From Leifsonia sp. fls2-241-R2A-40a (GTDB lineage: Bacteria; Actinomycetota; Actinomycetes; Actinomycetales; Microbacteriaceae): DNA of 64,000 bases. The notes under the pieces were generated by a model that did not search any database, had not been told where the DNA came from, and saw only the letters and a program-made list of their open reading frames with translations. Where the stretch lies: positions 1,116,001 to 1,180,000 of the forward strand of contig NZ_JARVRS010000001.1 in assembly GCF_030209575.1 (NCBI RefSeq). Direction: 5' to 3'. The position numbers and the translations under genes were made by a program. Positions 56,912 to 64,000 of the stretch are shown piece after piece. Position 1 is the stretch's first letter. Every line of letters begins with the position of its first letter.

Positions 56912-57367
56912 TCAGGCCTGCGCCGGAGACGCGGCTCCCTGCTCGGCCATGTACGCCTCAGGACCCTGCTCGGCCGCCTGCGGCGCCATGTACAGGTAGG
57001 ACAGGTTGTTGCCGTCCGGGTCCTCGAGGTCACGCGAGTACATGAAGCCGTAGTCCTGCGCCGGACGGGGCTCGGTGCCGCCGGCCTCCAGACCCTTGGC
57101 GACGATGGCGTCGACCTCTTCGCGCGAGTCCTGGCTGAGGGCGATCGACGCGCCTGCCTGGGTGCGCGGGTCGATGATCTCCTTATCCGTGAACGTGGCG
57201 TAGAACTCACGCGTCTGGACCATGAAGTAGATGGTGTCGCTCAGCACGACGCAGGCTGCGTTGTCGTCGGTGAAGAGCGGGTTGATCGTGTAGCCGAGGG
57301 ACTCGTAGAACGCCTTCGAACGGTCGAGGTCGTTCGTCGTGAAGTTCACGAAGATGTTGAGTGACAT
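56912..57367 (-). CDS. VOC-superfamily (glyoxalase/bleomycin-resistance-like) protein
   Basis: 151 aa from ATG 57367 with TTGGAG 7 nt upstream; an in-frame TTG at 57379 is rejected. The VOC start is IFVNFTTNDLDRSKAFYESLGY, and EDPDGNNLSYLYM carries the second metal-side residue. Typical roles are isomerisation, dioxygenation or binding of toxic small molecules. First gene of a VOC/HxlR operon, transcribed from a promoter inside the end of the MOSC gene. Confidence 0.9.
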   Translation of the reverse strand: MSLNIFVNFTTNDLDRSKAFYESLGYTINPLFTDDNAACVVLSDTIYFMVQTREFYATFTDKEIIDPRTQAGASIALSQDSREEVDAIVAKGLEAGGTEPRPAQDYGFMYSRDLEDPDGNNLSYLYMAPQAAEQGPEAYMAEQGAASPAQA

Positions 57368-57412
57368 GGTGTGCTCCAAGCGTGGTGAGGTGAATGGTGC
57401 CCGAATACGCTT

Positions 57413-57451
57413 AGCTTGCTCTTTGCAAGCTTACTTGTCAAGAACAAGTAA
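57413..57451 (-). promoter_or_regulatory. promoter with two inverted repeats controlling VOC/HxlR
   Basis: Inverted repeat 1 has arms AGCTTGC (57413-57419) and GCAAGCT (57425-57431). Repeat 2 has arms TTACTTGT (57431-57438) and ACAAGTAA (57444-57451). Both have 5-nt spacers and their centres are 19 nt apart. A consensus -35 box TTGACA (minus strand, 57436-57441) sits inside repeat 2. Repeat 2 overlaps the last codons of the MOSC gene. HxlR binding is the likely use. Confidence 0.75.
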
Positions 57452-58087
57452 ACGCCGCGATCGGATTCTTCGGATGGACTCCTCCATCTCCCGCACCACC
57501 TTCACCAGGCCGTTCGCCTGTGCGGCCTCCAGCGCGTCGGCCTGGGCGTCGTCGGCCCCCGAGAACCAGGACGCCACTGTCACCCCATGCCCCGGGCGCG
57601 AGAGCACCCGGATGCCGTCTCCGGCGCCGACGCTGCCGGACTTGACGACCGACAGGTATGCGCCGGGGCGCCCCTCCGCCGTGAACCGCTTCACCCACTG
57701 CGGCTCTTTCATCCTGCGCTGGAATGTCGCGCACGGCTCGCGCGGGCACGTCACCTCGACGACCAGCTCGTCGCCGATCGCCCAGCGCTCACCGATCTCG
57801 GCGCCGTTCACATCGATCCCACCAGTCCGCAGGTTCTCGCCGAACCGGCCGGGCGGGATGTCGTACCCGAGCTCCTCCGCCCAGAACCGGGCGTCCTCTT
57901 CCGCGTACGCGTACAGCGCCTTCGACGCTCCGCCGTGGTGCTTGCGGTCGGCTTGCACGTCGCCGAACAGCCCCAGCGGGCGCACCCGCAGCCGCTTCTC
58001 AACCGGCCGCTTGTCGATCGCCGTGACGCCGATGCCGGAATCGGGGAGCAGCTGCTCAACCCGGCACACCGCGAGAATCTCTGCCAT
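57431..58087 (-). CDS. MOSC-domain protein (YiiM-like)
   Basis: 218 aa from ATG 58087; ATG 58099 is the alternative. MOSC fold: FGDVQADRKHHGGASKALYAY, PPGRFGENLRTGGIDV, and the conserved Cys in CPREPCATFQ. These proteins act in molybdenum-cofactor-linked sulfur transfer or N-hydroxylated compound reduction. The C-terminal helix is basic (RRIRSRRLLVLDK), and its coding DNA doubles as the promoter of the following VOC gene. Confidence 0.9.
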   Translation of the reverse strand: MAEILAVCRVEQLLPDSGIGVTAIDKRPVEKRLRVRPLGLFGDVQADRKHHGGASKALYAYAEEDARFWAEELGYDIPPGRFGENLRTGGIDVNGAEIGERWAIGDELVVEVTCPREPCATFQRRMKEPQWVKRFTAEGRPGAYLSVVKSGSVGAGDGIRVLSRPGHGVTVASWFSGADDAQADALEAAQANGLVKVVREMEESIRRIRSRRLLVLDK

Positions 58088-58124
58088 CGGCCCAGTCATC
58101 CGCCCAGTATGCCAGCCGGCCGTT

Positions 58125-58859
58125 TCAGTCGCCCTCTCGCTCGGCGCCGCGGAACACATCCGGGTAGTTGTCGAGCCACGACCAGTGGCTCACCGGCCAG
58201 CTGATCACGAACCCTCTCCCGACCACGTCGGAGAGCGGGACGAACCCCTTGCCCGGGTCGTCCATGTGATAGCGGGAGTCGGCCGAGTTGTAGCGGTTGT
58301 CGCCCATCATCCACACCATGCCGTCGGGCACCGTGACCTTGAAGGACTTCTCGGAGACCGCCTGCACGCCGGCGGGAAGAAGCACGTAGGGCTCCTTCAG
58401 CGGGACGCCGTTCACACTCATCTGGCCGAGAGCATTGCAGCAGCTGATGTGGTCGCCGGGCAGGCCGATCAGGCGCTTGACCAGGTGCTGGTCGGAGTCG
58501 GAGGCGCCCAGCCCGACGAAGTCGAGGACGGCGCCGACGCTCTGCTGGAACGCATTGCCGGTGGCCGGGGGAGCAGGAGGCAGCCAGCCGCCCGGATCCT
58601 TGAAGACGACGACGTCGCCGCGCTGCAGCCCGAACACCTTCGGCTGGAGCTCGTTGACGATGATCCGGTCGTTGATCTGGAGGGTGTTCTCCATCGACCC
58701 GGACGGGATGTAGAAGGAGCGGGCGACGAACGTCTTGATGAGGAACGACACCAGCACCGCGACCACGAAGATGACCACCACATCCCGCAGCAGGGTCTTC
58801 CAGCTGGAGGCACGCCGGGCGGAACGGCGCGCCTCAAGTGTCGTCGATGTCTCTGTCAA
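58125..58859 (-). CDS. lepB: signal peptidase I
   Basis: 244 aa. One N-terminal membrane span (VVVIFVVAVLVSFLIKTF), then the catalytic Ser in PSGSMENTL and Lys in VKRLIGLPGDH, plus GDNRYNSADSRYHM and VGRGFVISWP. It cleaves signal peptides of exported proteins. The only start codon at the natural N-terminus is TTG 58859, without a clear ribosome site, 6 nt after the stop of a small secreted-protein gene, so translation is probably coupled. May be an extra copy. Confidence 0.93.
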   Translation of the reverse strand: MTETSTTLEARRSARRASSWKTLLRDVVVIFVVAVLVSFLIKTFVARSFYIPSGSMENTLQINDRIIVNELQPKVFGLQRGDVVVFKDPGGWLPPAPPATGNAFQQSVGAVLDFVGLGASDSDQHLVKRLIGLPGDHISCCNALGQMSVNGVPLKEPYVLLPAGVQAVSEKSFKVTVPDGMVWMMGDNRYNSADSRYHMDDPGKGFVPLSDVVGRGFVISWPVSHWSWLDNYPDVFRGAEREGD

Positions 58860-58865
58860 TGGTGG

Positions 58866-59174
58866 CTACAGGATGTTGACGTAGTAGCCGTCCGCGTACG
58901 ACCCCTTCGTCCACGTTGCGGAGCCACCGGGTGCAACGACCAACGTAACGCTGCCCGTTGTTTGGTTCTTGCTGTTGAACGAGACGATCTGGTAGCGACC
59001 GGACAGATTCGTGCATGGGTTCTTCGCTGTGGCCGCGGTCCGGGCGGCATTTACCGTCAGCGTGACCTTGGTGCAGGTGCCGGCTGCTTGGGCGGGAGCG
59101 GCTGCGATCAAGAGCGATCCGCCAACAACTGCGCTAGCGATGGCGATCGACACAGGGGTCGTGAAGCGGGACAT
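58866..59174 (-). CDS. small secreted protein, unknown function
   Basis: 102 aa from ATG 59174 (GGAGG 6 nt upstream). A clear signal peptide (SIAIASAVVGGSLLIAAAPAQA) with cleavage near APAQA-AG leaves a mature protein of about 75 aa with two Cys (GTCTKV and NPCTNL) that could pair, and a Thr/Val/Ser-rich beta pattern. No family recognised. It is directly followed by signal peptidase I, an unusual pairing that suggests dedicated processing. Confidence 0.75.
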   Translation of the reverse strand: MSRFTTPVSIAIASAVVGGSLLIAAAPAQAAGTCTKVTLTVNAARTAATAKNPCTNLSGRYQIVSFNSKNQTTGSVTLVVAPGGSATWTKGSYADGYYVNIL

Positions 59175-59255
59175 TTGTTCCTCCATTGGATCGTCCGCCC
59201 GTCAGAAGCCAAGAGGCCCCTATCCGTGGCGGTTATCCATATGGACGGAGCGAAT

Positions 59256-59273
59256 CGCGCGTCATGACGCGCG
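59256..59273. promoter_or_regulatory. 18-nt perfect palindrome
   Basis: CGCGCGTCATGACGCGCG is fully symmetric with no spacer, 82 nt before the secreted-protein ATG and after the POT transporter stop. With no loop it suits a protein site better than a terminator. Binding protein unknown. Confidence 0.6.
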
Positions 59274-59326
59274 CTCCCACGTCGCGGCAATTCCGCTTCG
59301 GCGCCGCCTTCGCGCTCGGCTCCGGC

Positions 59327-60802
59327 TCAGCGCACCCCGCGCATCATCCGCAGCACCCACGGGCTCACCAGCGCCAGCACCACACCGATCACCACGGCCA
59401 CACCGCCGATCACGCTGAAGTAGATGCCCTCGGTCTCGGGCTTGTAGAGCTTCGCGAGTTGACCGGCCATCGCCGTCCCCAGCGCGACCGACAGGAAGTA
59501 CAGCGCGACCATCTGCGCCTGGAATGCGCGCGGCGCCAGCTTCGTCGTCACCGACAGGCCGACGGGCGAGATCAGCAGCTCCGCGATCGTGAAGACGAAC
59601 AGGATGCCCACCATCGCCAGCAGCGGCGTGCTGTTCGCGCCTCCCCCCGTCCAGAACAGGAACAGGAAGAACGCGAGACCCATGATCACCGTTCCGGCAG
59701 CGAACTTGATCGGCGTCGAGGGCTGCTTCTCGCCCCACTTCGTCCAGATCGCGGCGAACACCCCGGACAAAATGATGATGAAGATCGGGTTGATGGACTG
59801 CACCCACGACACCGGGAACTCCCACCCGAACAGATTCCGGTTCAGACGCTCGTCCGAGTAGATCGTCACGACGGTGAACTGCTGCTGGTACAGCGACCAG
59901 AACGCCGCATTGGTGATGAACAGCGGGATGAACGCGACGATGCGGCTGCGCTCCTCCGGTCCCAGAAGCCGCGACGACAGGATCACGACGAAGTACGCGA
60001 CGGCCGCCGCGATGGTCACGCCGATCACCCACAGCGCGAGGTTGAACGCGTTGATCACACGCGTCAGCACGAGGACGACGATGACGATGAGCGCCCCCAC
60101 CGCGACGCCGATCACCAGTGGATACCGCGAACGCTGGAGCGGGTTCGGCACGTGGCGCGCCTCATCCGGCAGGCGCTTTCGTCCGAGCGAGTACTGGATG
60201 AGGCCGATCGCCATCCCGACGGCGGCCAGGGCGAAGCCCCAATGGAACCCGAGCGTCGTCTGCAGCAGCCCGGTGAGCAGCGGCCCGAAGAAGGCGCCCA
60301 GGTTGATGCCGAGGTAGAACAGCGAGAAGCCCGCGTCACGCCGCGGGTCCTTCTCGGCGTACAGCGTCCCGACGATCCGGGTCGCGTTCGCCTTGAGGCC
60401 TCCGCTGCCGAGCGCGACGAACAGCAGACCGACAAGCACACCGGTGACGCCGGGCAGCACTGCGAGCGAGATGTGCCCGGCCATGATGACGACCGCGCTC
60501 CAGAACAGCACGCGCTCGGATCCGAAGAGCCGGTCAGCCAGCCACGCACCGAGGATGGTCGAGAGGTAGACCGCGCCGCCGTACGCCCCCACCACGCCGG
60601 CGGCGGTGGGTTGGTCGATGCCGAGCCCGCCGCGTTCGACCGAGTAGTAGAGGTAGATGAGCAGGATGCCCTGCATGCCGTAGAAGGAGAATCGCTCCCA
60701 CATCTCCACGCCGAAGATGTTGGCGAGTGCCCGCGGCTGACCGAAGAACCCGTGGCTGCTGTCGTCGTCGCGTCGCGCCGGCGCGGTGTCCGTCTCGCTC
60801 AT
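59327..60802 (-). CDS. POT/PTR2-family proton-coupled peptide transporter
   Basis: 491 aa with about 14 spans. The POT marks EMWERFSFYGMQGILLIYL at the start (ExxERFxYYG), FYLGINLGAFFGP, and the C-terminal QMVALYFLSVALGTAMAGQL are diagnostic. It imports di- and tripeptides with protons. It is divergent from an Lrp-type regulator across 148 nt. This pairing suggests amino-acid-dependent control. Confidence 0.94.
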   Translation of the reverse strand: MSETDTAPARRDDDSSHGFFGQPRALANIFGVEMWERFSFYGMQGILLIYLYYSVERGGLGIDQPTAAGVVGAYGGAVYLSTILGAWLADRLFGSERVLFWSAVVIMAGHISLAVLPGVTGVLVGLLFVALGSGGLKANATRIVGTLYAEKDPRRDAGFSLFYLGINLGAFFGPLLTGLLQTTLGFHWGFALAAVGMAIGLIQYSLGRKRLPDEARHVPNPLQRSRYPLVIGVAVGALIVIVVLVLTRVINAFNLALWVIGVTIAAAVAYFVVILSSRLLGPEERSRIVAFIPLFITNAAFWSLYQQQFTVVTIYSDERLNRNLFGWEFPVSWVQSINPIFIIILSGVFAAIWTKWGEKQPSTPIKFAAGTVIMGLAFFLFLFWTGGGANSTPLLAMVGILFVFTIAELLISPVGLSVTTKLAPRAFQAQMVALYFLSVALGTAMAGQLAKLYKPETEGIYFSVIGGVAVVIGVVLALVSPWVLRMMRGVR

Positions 60803-60882
60803 GGCGCCAATAGTGCCACCGCGCGAGACGAAGGTGAACGCCCTGTTTCACCCCCACGCCCTCTGCCGGCCGAGGTCCGTTC

Positions 60883-60898
60883 GTGCGCCTGCGCGCAC
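60883..60898. promoter_or_regulatory. dyad in POT/Lrp divergent region
   Basis: GTGCGC-CTGC-GCGCAC is a perfect 6-nt-arm dyad between the POT transporter (start 60802) and the Lrp-type gene (start 60951). It is a candidate Lrp/AsnC site. Confidence 0.45.
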
Positions 60899-60950
60899 AA
60901 AACGGTCACATCCCTCGCTTGGACGCAAAGATTCACCATAAACTCGGCCC

Positions 60951-61388
60951 GTGGACAACCTCGATCGCAGCATCCTCGACCTGCTCCGCCAGAACGCCCG
61001 CGCGGGCTACGGCGACATCGGCTCCGTCGTCGGACTTTCGGCGTCCGCCGTGAAGCGGCGAGTCGACCGTCTCGTCGCCGACGGCGTGATCCGTGGGTTC
61101 ACCATCCAGGTCGATCCCGCGATCGACGGGATGAGCACCGAGGCGTACGTCGAACTGTTCTGCCGCGGAACCGTCTCGCCGGAGGAGCTGCTGCGCATCC
61201 TGTCCGCGGTGCCCGAGGTGGTGGATGCCGGAACCGTCACGGGGAGCGCCGACGCCATCGTCCACATCCGTTCGCGCGACATCCCGAGCCTGGAGGCGGC
61301 CCTCGAGAAGGTGCGTCTCGCGCCGAACGTCGACCACACGCGCAGCGCCATCGTGCTCTCGCGGCTGATCAACCGCAGCCACGCCTGA
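60951..61388 (+). CDS. Lrp/AsnC-family transcriptional regulator
   Basis: 145 aa from GTG 60951. The N-terminal HTH is DLLRQNARAGYGDIGSVVGLSASAVKRRVDRL, followed by a RAM ligand domain (AYVELFCRGTVSPEELLRIL, DAGTVTGSADAIVHIRSRD). It probably senses an amino acid and controls the divergent peptide transporter. Confidence 0.93.
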   Translation: MDNLDRSILDLLRQNARAGYGDIGSVVGLSASAVKRRVDRLVADGVIRGFTIQVDPAIDGMSTEAYVELFCRGTVSPEELLRILSAVPEVVDAGTVTGSADAIVHIRSRDIPSLEAALEKVRLAPNVDHTRSAIVLSRLINRSHA

Positions 61389-61438
61389 GCGTCGCGAAAC
61401 TTCAAGACCGCGGCGGCGGCGTGGAAGAGACTGGCGGC

Positions 61439-61879
61439 ATGAGCACGACAGCACGAGCCGACATCCACATCGACGCCTCACGCGAGCGCCTCTGGCAGGC
61501 ACTGACCGACCCCGACACCATCGCGCGATTCATGTTCGGCAGCCGGGTGGTGACCGACTGGCAGCAGGGCAGCCCGATCGTCTACCGCGGCGAGTGGGAG
61601 GGGAAGCCGTACGAGGACAAGGGCACCATCCTCGAGATCGTCCCCGGCGAGCGCCTGGCGACCAGCTACTACAGCCCCCTCAGCGGCAAGCCGGATGTGC
61701 CGGAGAGCTACCAGACGGTGTCGTACCTGCTCGACGACGGCGGCGCCGAGGGCACCCGAGTCACCATCACTCAGGACGGCTGCGCCGACGACGAGGAGGC
61801 CGAGCGGATGAGCGGCAACTGGGCCATGGTCCTGCAGACGCTGAAGTCCGTCGTCGAGGAACACGTCGAGGAGCACTGA
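61439..61879 (+). CDS. SRPBCC-family (AHSA1-like) protein
   Basis: 146 aa from ATG 61439. START/AHSA1 pattern: IHIDASRERLWQALTDPDTIARFMFG at the start, and the C-terminal long helix MSGNWAMVLQTLKSVVEEHVEEH. These small cavity proteins bind hydrophobic ligands or act in stress responses; the ligand is unknown. It stands alone between the Lrp-type regulator and the two-component genes. Confidence 0.9.
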   Translation: MSTTARADIHIDASRERLWQALTDPDTIARFMFGSRVVTDWQQGSPIVYRGEWEGKPYEDKGTILEIVPGERLATSYYSPLSGKPDVPESYQTVSYLLDDGGAEGTRVTITQDGCADDEEAERMSGNWAMVLQTLKSVVEEHVEEH

Positions 61880-61967
61880 GCCGCTCCTTCGAGAACGTTC
61901 AGCCCGCGCGAGGCGGGCAACCGCCGGATCCGAGCGCCAGCACGGCCAACAGTGGGACGATGGGCGC

Positions 61968-62714
61968 ATGAAGCTGCTCGTTGTCGAAGACGATCCCGAC
62001 ATGGGAGGCCTCGTCCAGCGCGGTCTCGCTGCCGAGGGCTACGACGTCACGCTGGTCACGAACGGTGTGGATGCGCTTATCGCGCTGCGCAGCGACGGCT
62101 ACTCGGCCGCCGCGATCGACGTCATGCTCCCGGGGATGAGCGGCTTCGAGCTGTGCCGGCACATCCGTGAGGCGTCGAACCCCATGCCCATCCTGCTGCT
62201 GACGGCGCGTGATGCCATCGAGGACCGCGTGCACGGGCTCGACTCGGGCGCCGACGACTACCTGACCAAGCCTTTCGCGTTCGCCGAACTCGCCGCACGG
62301 GTCCGTGCGCTGCTGCGGCGCGAGCCGACCGGGATGCGCCCCCAGGTCACCGTGGGCCGGCTCACGATCGACTCCCACGAGCATCAGGCGCTGGTCGCCG
62401 GGCACGAGATGCCGTTGAGCCGCCGCGAGTTCACCCTGCTGCGCCTGTTCGCGACGAACCCGGACAAGACGCTGTCGCGTTCCGACATCCTCGAGTCGGT
62501 GTGGGGGACGACGGAGAACATCGGCACGAACGTCATCGACCAGTACGTGTCCTATCTGCGGAAGAAGCTGGATGCGGCGGGCGCCGGCCTCTCGATCGTC
62601 ACCGAACGCGGACGCGGCTACCGGCTGGATGCCCGCAACGCCGCAGACCGCTCCCGAGCCGGCGCCGGTTCCGAGTCCGCTCCCAACGCGCACGACACCG
62701 CTTCGACCCTGTGA
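61968..62714 (+). CDS. two-component response regulator, OmpR/PhoB family
   Basis: 248 aa. Receiver domain 1-115 with the acidic pair in VVEDDPD, phosphoacceptor Asp51 in AIDVMLPG, Thr in LLLTARD and Lys in LTKPF. The winged-helix output domain is about 130-225 (LSRREFTLLRLFATNPDKTLSRSDILESVW, GTNVIDQYVSYLRKKL). A 20-residue polar tail follows. Its stop overlaps the kinase GTG by 4 nt. Confidence 0.95.
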   Translation: MKLLVVEDDPDMGGLVQRGLAAEGYDVTLVTNGVDALIALRSDGYSAAAIDVMLPGMSGFELCRHIREASNPMPILLLTARDAIEDRVHGLDSGADDYLTKPFAFAELAARVRALLRREPTGMRPQVTVGRLTIDSHEHQALVAGHEMPLSRREFTLLRLFATNPDKTLSRSDILESVWGTTENIGTNVIDQYVSYLRKKLDAAGAGLSIVTERGRGYRLDARNAADRSRAGAGSESAPNAHDTASTL

Positions 62715-64000
62715 ACCGTCTTCGGCGGCTGTCGATCACGGCGCGGATCACGATCGGCAGCCTCGTCGTGGCCGCACTGTTCGCTCTGCTCGCCGTGGTG
62801 ATCATCCGCATCGGGGTGTCGTCCATCCTGCACAACGCGACGGTCACGCTCCTGAATAACGACGTCGTGGCGCCCGCCCAGGCGCTCCCCTCGAAGCCGT
62901 CCGGCCCCTTCGACCTGCCGGGCGGCGGGCAGGAGCTCGCGATCGTGGACGCCAAGGGGTCGGTCCTCGCCTCGACCCTGCCGGAAGCGCTCGAGGACCG
63001 CATCCACTCCCTCATCAGTCAGGGAGACGACCCGCGCGAGGTCCAGGCGGGGAATGATCACTACCTGGTCCTCACCCGGAGCGTCGCCACCTCCGATGGC
63101 ATCATGCACATCGTCGCGGCGCGGAATGACGAGACCACGGCCTTGATCCTGGACCGCCTGACCATCGCGCTTCTGGTCGGCGCGGGCGTCGTGATCTTCG
63201 CGTTCGGTGCGGCGTCGTGGCTGCTGGCGCGGGCGGCCCTGCGGCCCGTGAGCCGGATGCGCGAGCAGGCCGACCGCATCGCAGGGTCGACGCCGGAGGA
63301 CGCGGGGCTGCTGCCGGTCGGACCGGCCGAGGACGAGTTGTCCGAGCTGGCGACCACGTTGAACGACCTCATCCTGCGGCTGCGGGCGTCCGCGGATCGC
63401 GAGCGCCAGATGGTGTCGGATGCGAGCCACGAGCTGCGGACGCCGCTCGCGGTCCTGCGCGGCCAGTTGGAGCTCGCCGAGTTGGATGCGGGCGATGCGG
63501 ATGCCCTGCTGTCCGACGTCCGGTCGTCGCACGCGACCGCCATCCGCTTGGCGCAGCTCGCGAACAACCTGTTGGAGCTGTCGCGGATCGAGGCCGGGCC
63601 GTCGAGCGGACGCATCGACTGGCGCACCCTCGTGGACGAGCTGACGGATGCGATCGACCGTGCGCGCCTTTTGGTGAGCAGCGACGACGAGGCGGCGGGC
63701 ATCTCGGTCGACTTCGAGTACGACCCTCGGCGCCGCCCCGACCCGGAGGCGCGGGTGGCACTGTCCCCGACCGATTTCGGCCGCATCCTGGACAACCTGC
63801 TGGGGAACGCGATCACCGCGATCCGTTCGTCCGGCCCCGACCGCGCCGATGCGACCGTCACGGCCGCGCTGAGGCTGGAGGACGGCGAGGACGGCGGCGA
63901 GGTGGCGGTGCTCACAGTGCACGACTCCGGCCCGGGGATGCCGGAGGAGTTCATCCCCGTGGCGCTGGACCGGTTCACCCGTGCGGACGGTGCTCGCACC
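62711..64000 (+). CDS. two-component sensor histidine kinase (runs off the window end)
   Basis: 430 codons visible from GTG 62711, open to the last base. Two spans (about 12-38 and 151-173) enclose a small extracytoplasmic domain. HAMP region (RPVSRMREQADRIAG), dimerisation box with His240 in DASHELRTPLAVLRGQLE, N box in RILDNLLGNAI and the G1 box beginning HDSGPGMPEEF. Only the final part of the ATPase domain is missing. The paired regulator is directly upstream. The stimulus is unknown. Confidence 0.95.
   Translation, partial: MNRLRRLSITARITIGSLVVAALFALLAVVIIRIGVSSILHNATVTLLNNDVVAPAQALPSKPSGPFDLPGGGQELAIVDAKGSVLASTLPEALEDRIHSLISQGDDPREVQAGNDHYLVLTRSVATSDGIMHIVAARNDETTALILDRLTIALLVGAGVVIFAFGAASWLLARAALRPVSRMREQADRIAGSTPEDAGLLPVGPAEDELSELATTLNDLILRLRASADRERQMVSDASHELRTPLAVLRGQLELAELDAGDADALLSDVRSSHATAIRLAQLANNLLELSRIEAGPSSGRIDWRTLVDELTDAIDRARLLVSSDDEAAGISVDFEYDPRRRPDPEARVALSPTDFGRILDNLLGNAITAIRSSGPDRADATVTAALRLEDGEDGGEVAVLTVHDSGPGMPEEFIPVALDRFTRADGART

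Noticed and set aside
59186-61438. Extension of the SRPBCC frame upstream to 59186 (897 codons)
   Set aside because: The upstream part runs antisense to the POT transporter; the family N-terminus begins at 61439.

Overview
The window is high-GC DNA with dense gene packing and many 4-nt ATGA/GTGA stop-start overlaps. GTG starts are common, and the CDSs are typical of actinobacterial heterotrophs. The gene content (GlgX/TreY/TreZ glycogen-to-trehalose genes, many MarR/ROK/LacI regulators, sugar ABC importers, small proteins of a type I associate with Microbacteriaceae) suggests a Leifsonia-like member of Microbacteriaceae. That placement is inference; no rRNA is present. I saw no rRNA, tRNA, CRISPR array or insertion sequence. 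No gene-free gap exceeds about 200 bases. All functional names come from reading motifs and protein families by eye, without database searches.

Layout. 1-6865: a catabolic operon on the minus strand (polar amino-acid-type ABC importer, Gfo/Idh/MocA dehydrogenase, DAO-family FAD oxidoreductase, HAD phosphatase, cut-off alpha/beta hydrolase), divergent from a LacI regulator, with two palindromic operators between. 6866-10400: small and regulatory genes, including a GlxA-type AraC regulator, CsbD, and two tandem MarR genes separated by a single in-frame TAA. 10446-19925: treY-treZ, a Phd/Doc-like toxin-antitoxin pair, then glgX, a soluble Ser/Thr kinase and a GH15 glycosidase, the last three overlapping. 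19978-29167: acetyl-CoA synthetase, a UvrA-like ABC protein with a DHFR-like reductase, a PHP hydrolase, a secreted lysozyme-like protein, and a MarR/MFS efflux pair.

29344-36512: an envelope-related stretch with PAP2 phosphatase, M23 peptidase, a large ECF sigma factor fused to a zinc anti-sigma motif, membrane segments and an outside LamG-like lectin domain, an HtrA protease, a second related ECF sigma factor and UDP-GlcNAc 2-epimerase. 37285-46876: two divergent transcription units, a sugar ABC importer with a ROK repressor and a five-gene operon (MDR dehydrogenase, TIM-barrel isomerase, GH63-like glycosidase, ThuA protein, glycerate kinase). This set fits uptake and cleavage of a sugar-glycerate compatible solute.

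46890-64000: lipoate ligase, lipase, a second MarR/MFS pair, prolyl aminopeptidase, a P-loop kinase, a redoxin, an MBL hydrolase, two aldo/keto reductases, LysR, a VOC/HxlR operon with paired operators, MOSC, signal peptidase I with a small secreted protein, a POT peptide transporter with a divergent Lrp regulator, SRPBCC, and a two-component system whose kinase runs off the end.

The points most worth follow-up are the sigma/anti-sigma/LamG fusion, the putative glycosylglycerate operon, the split tandem MarR, and the coupled leader peptide in front of glgX.
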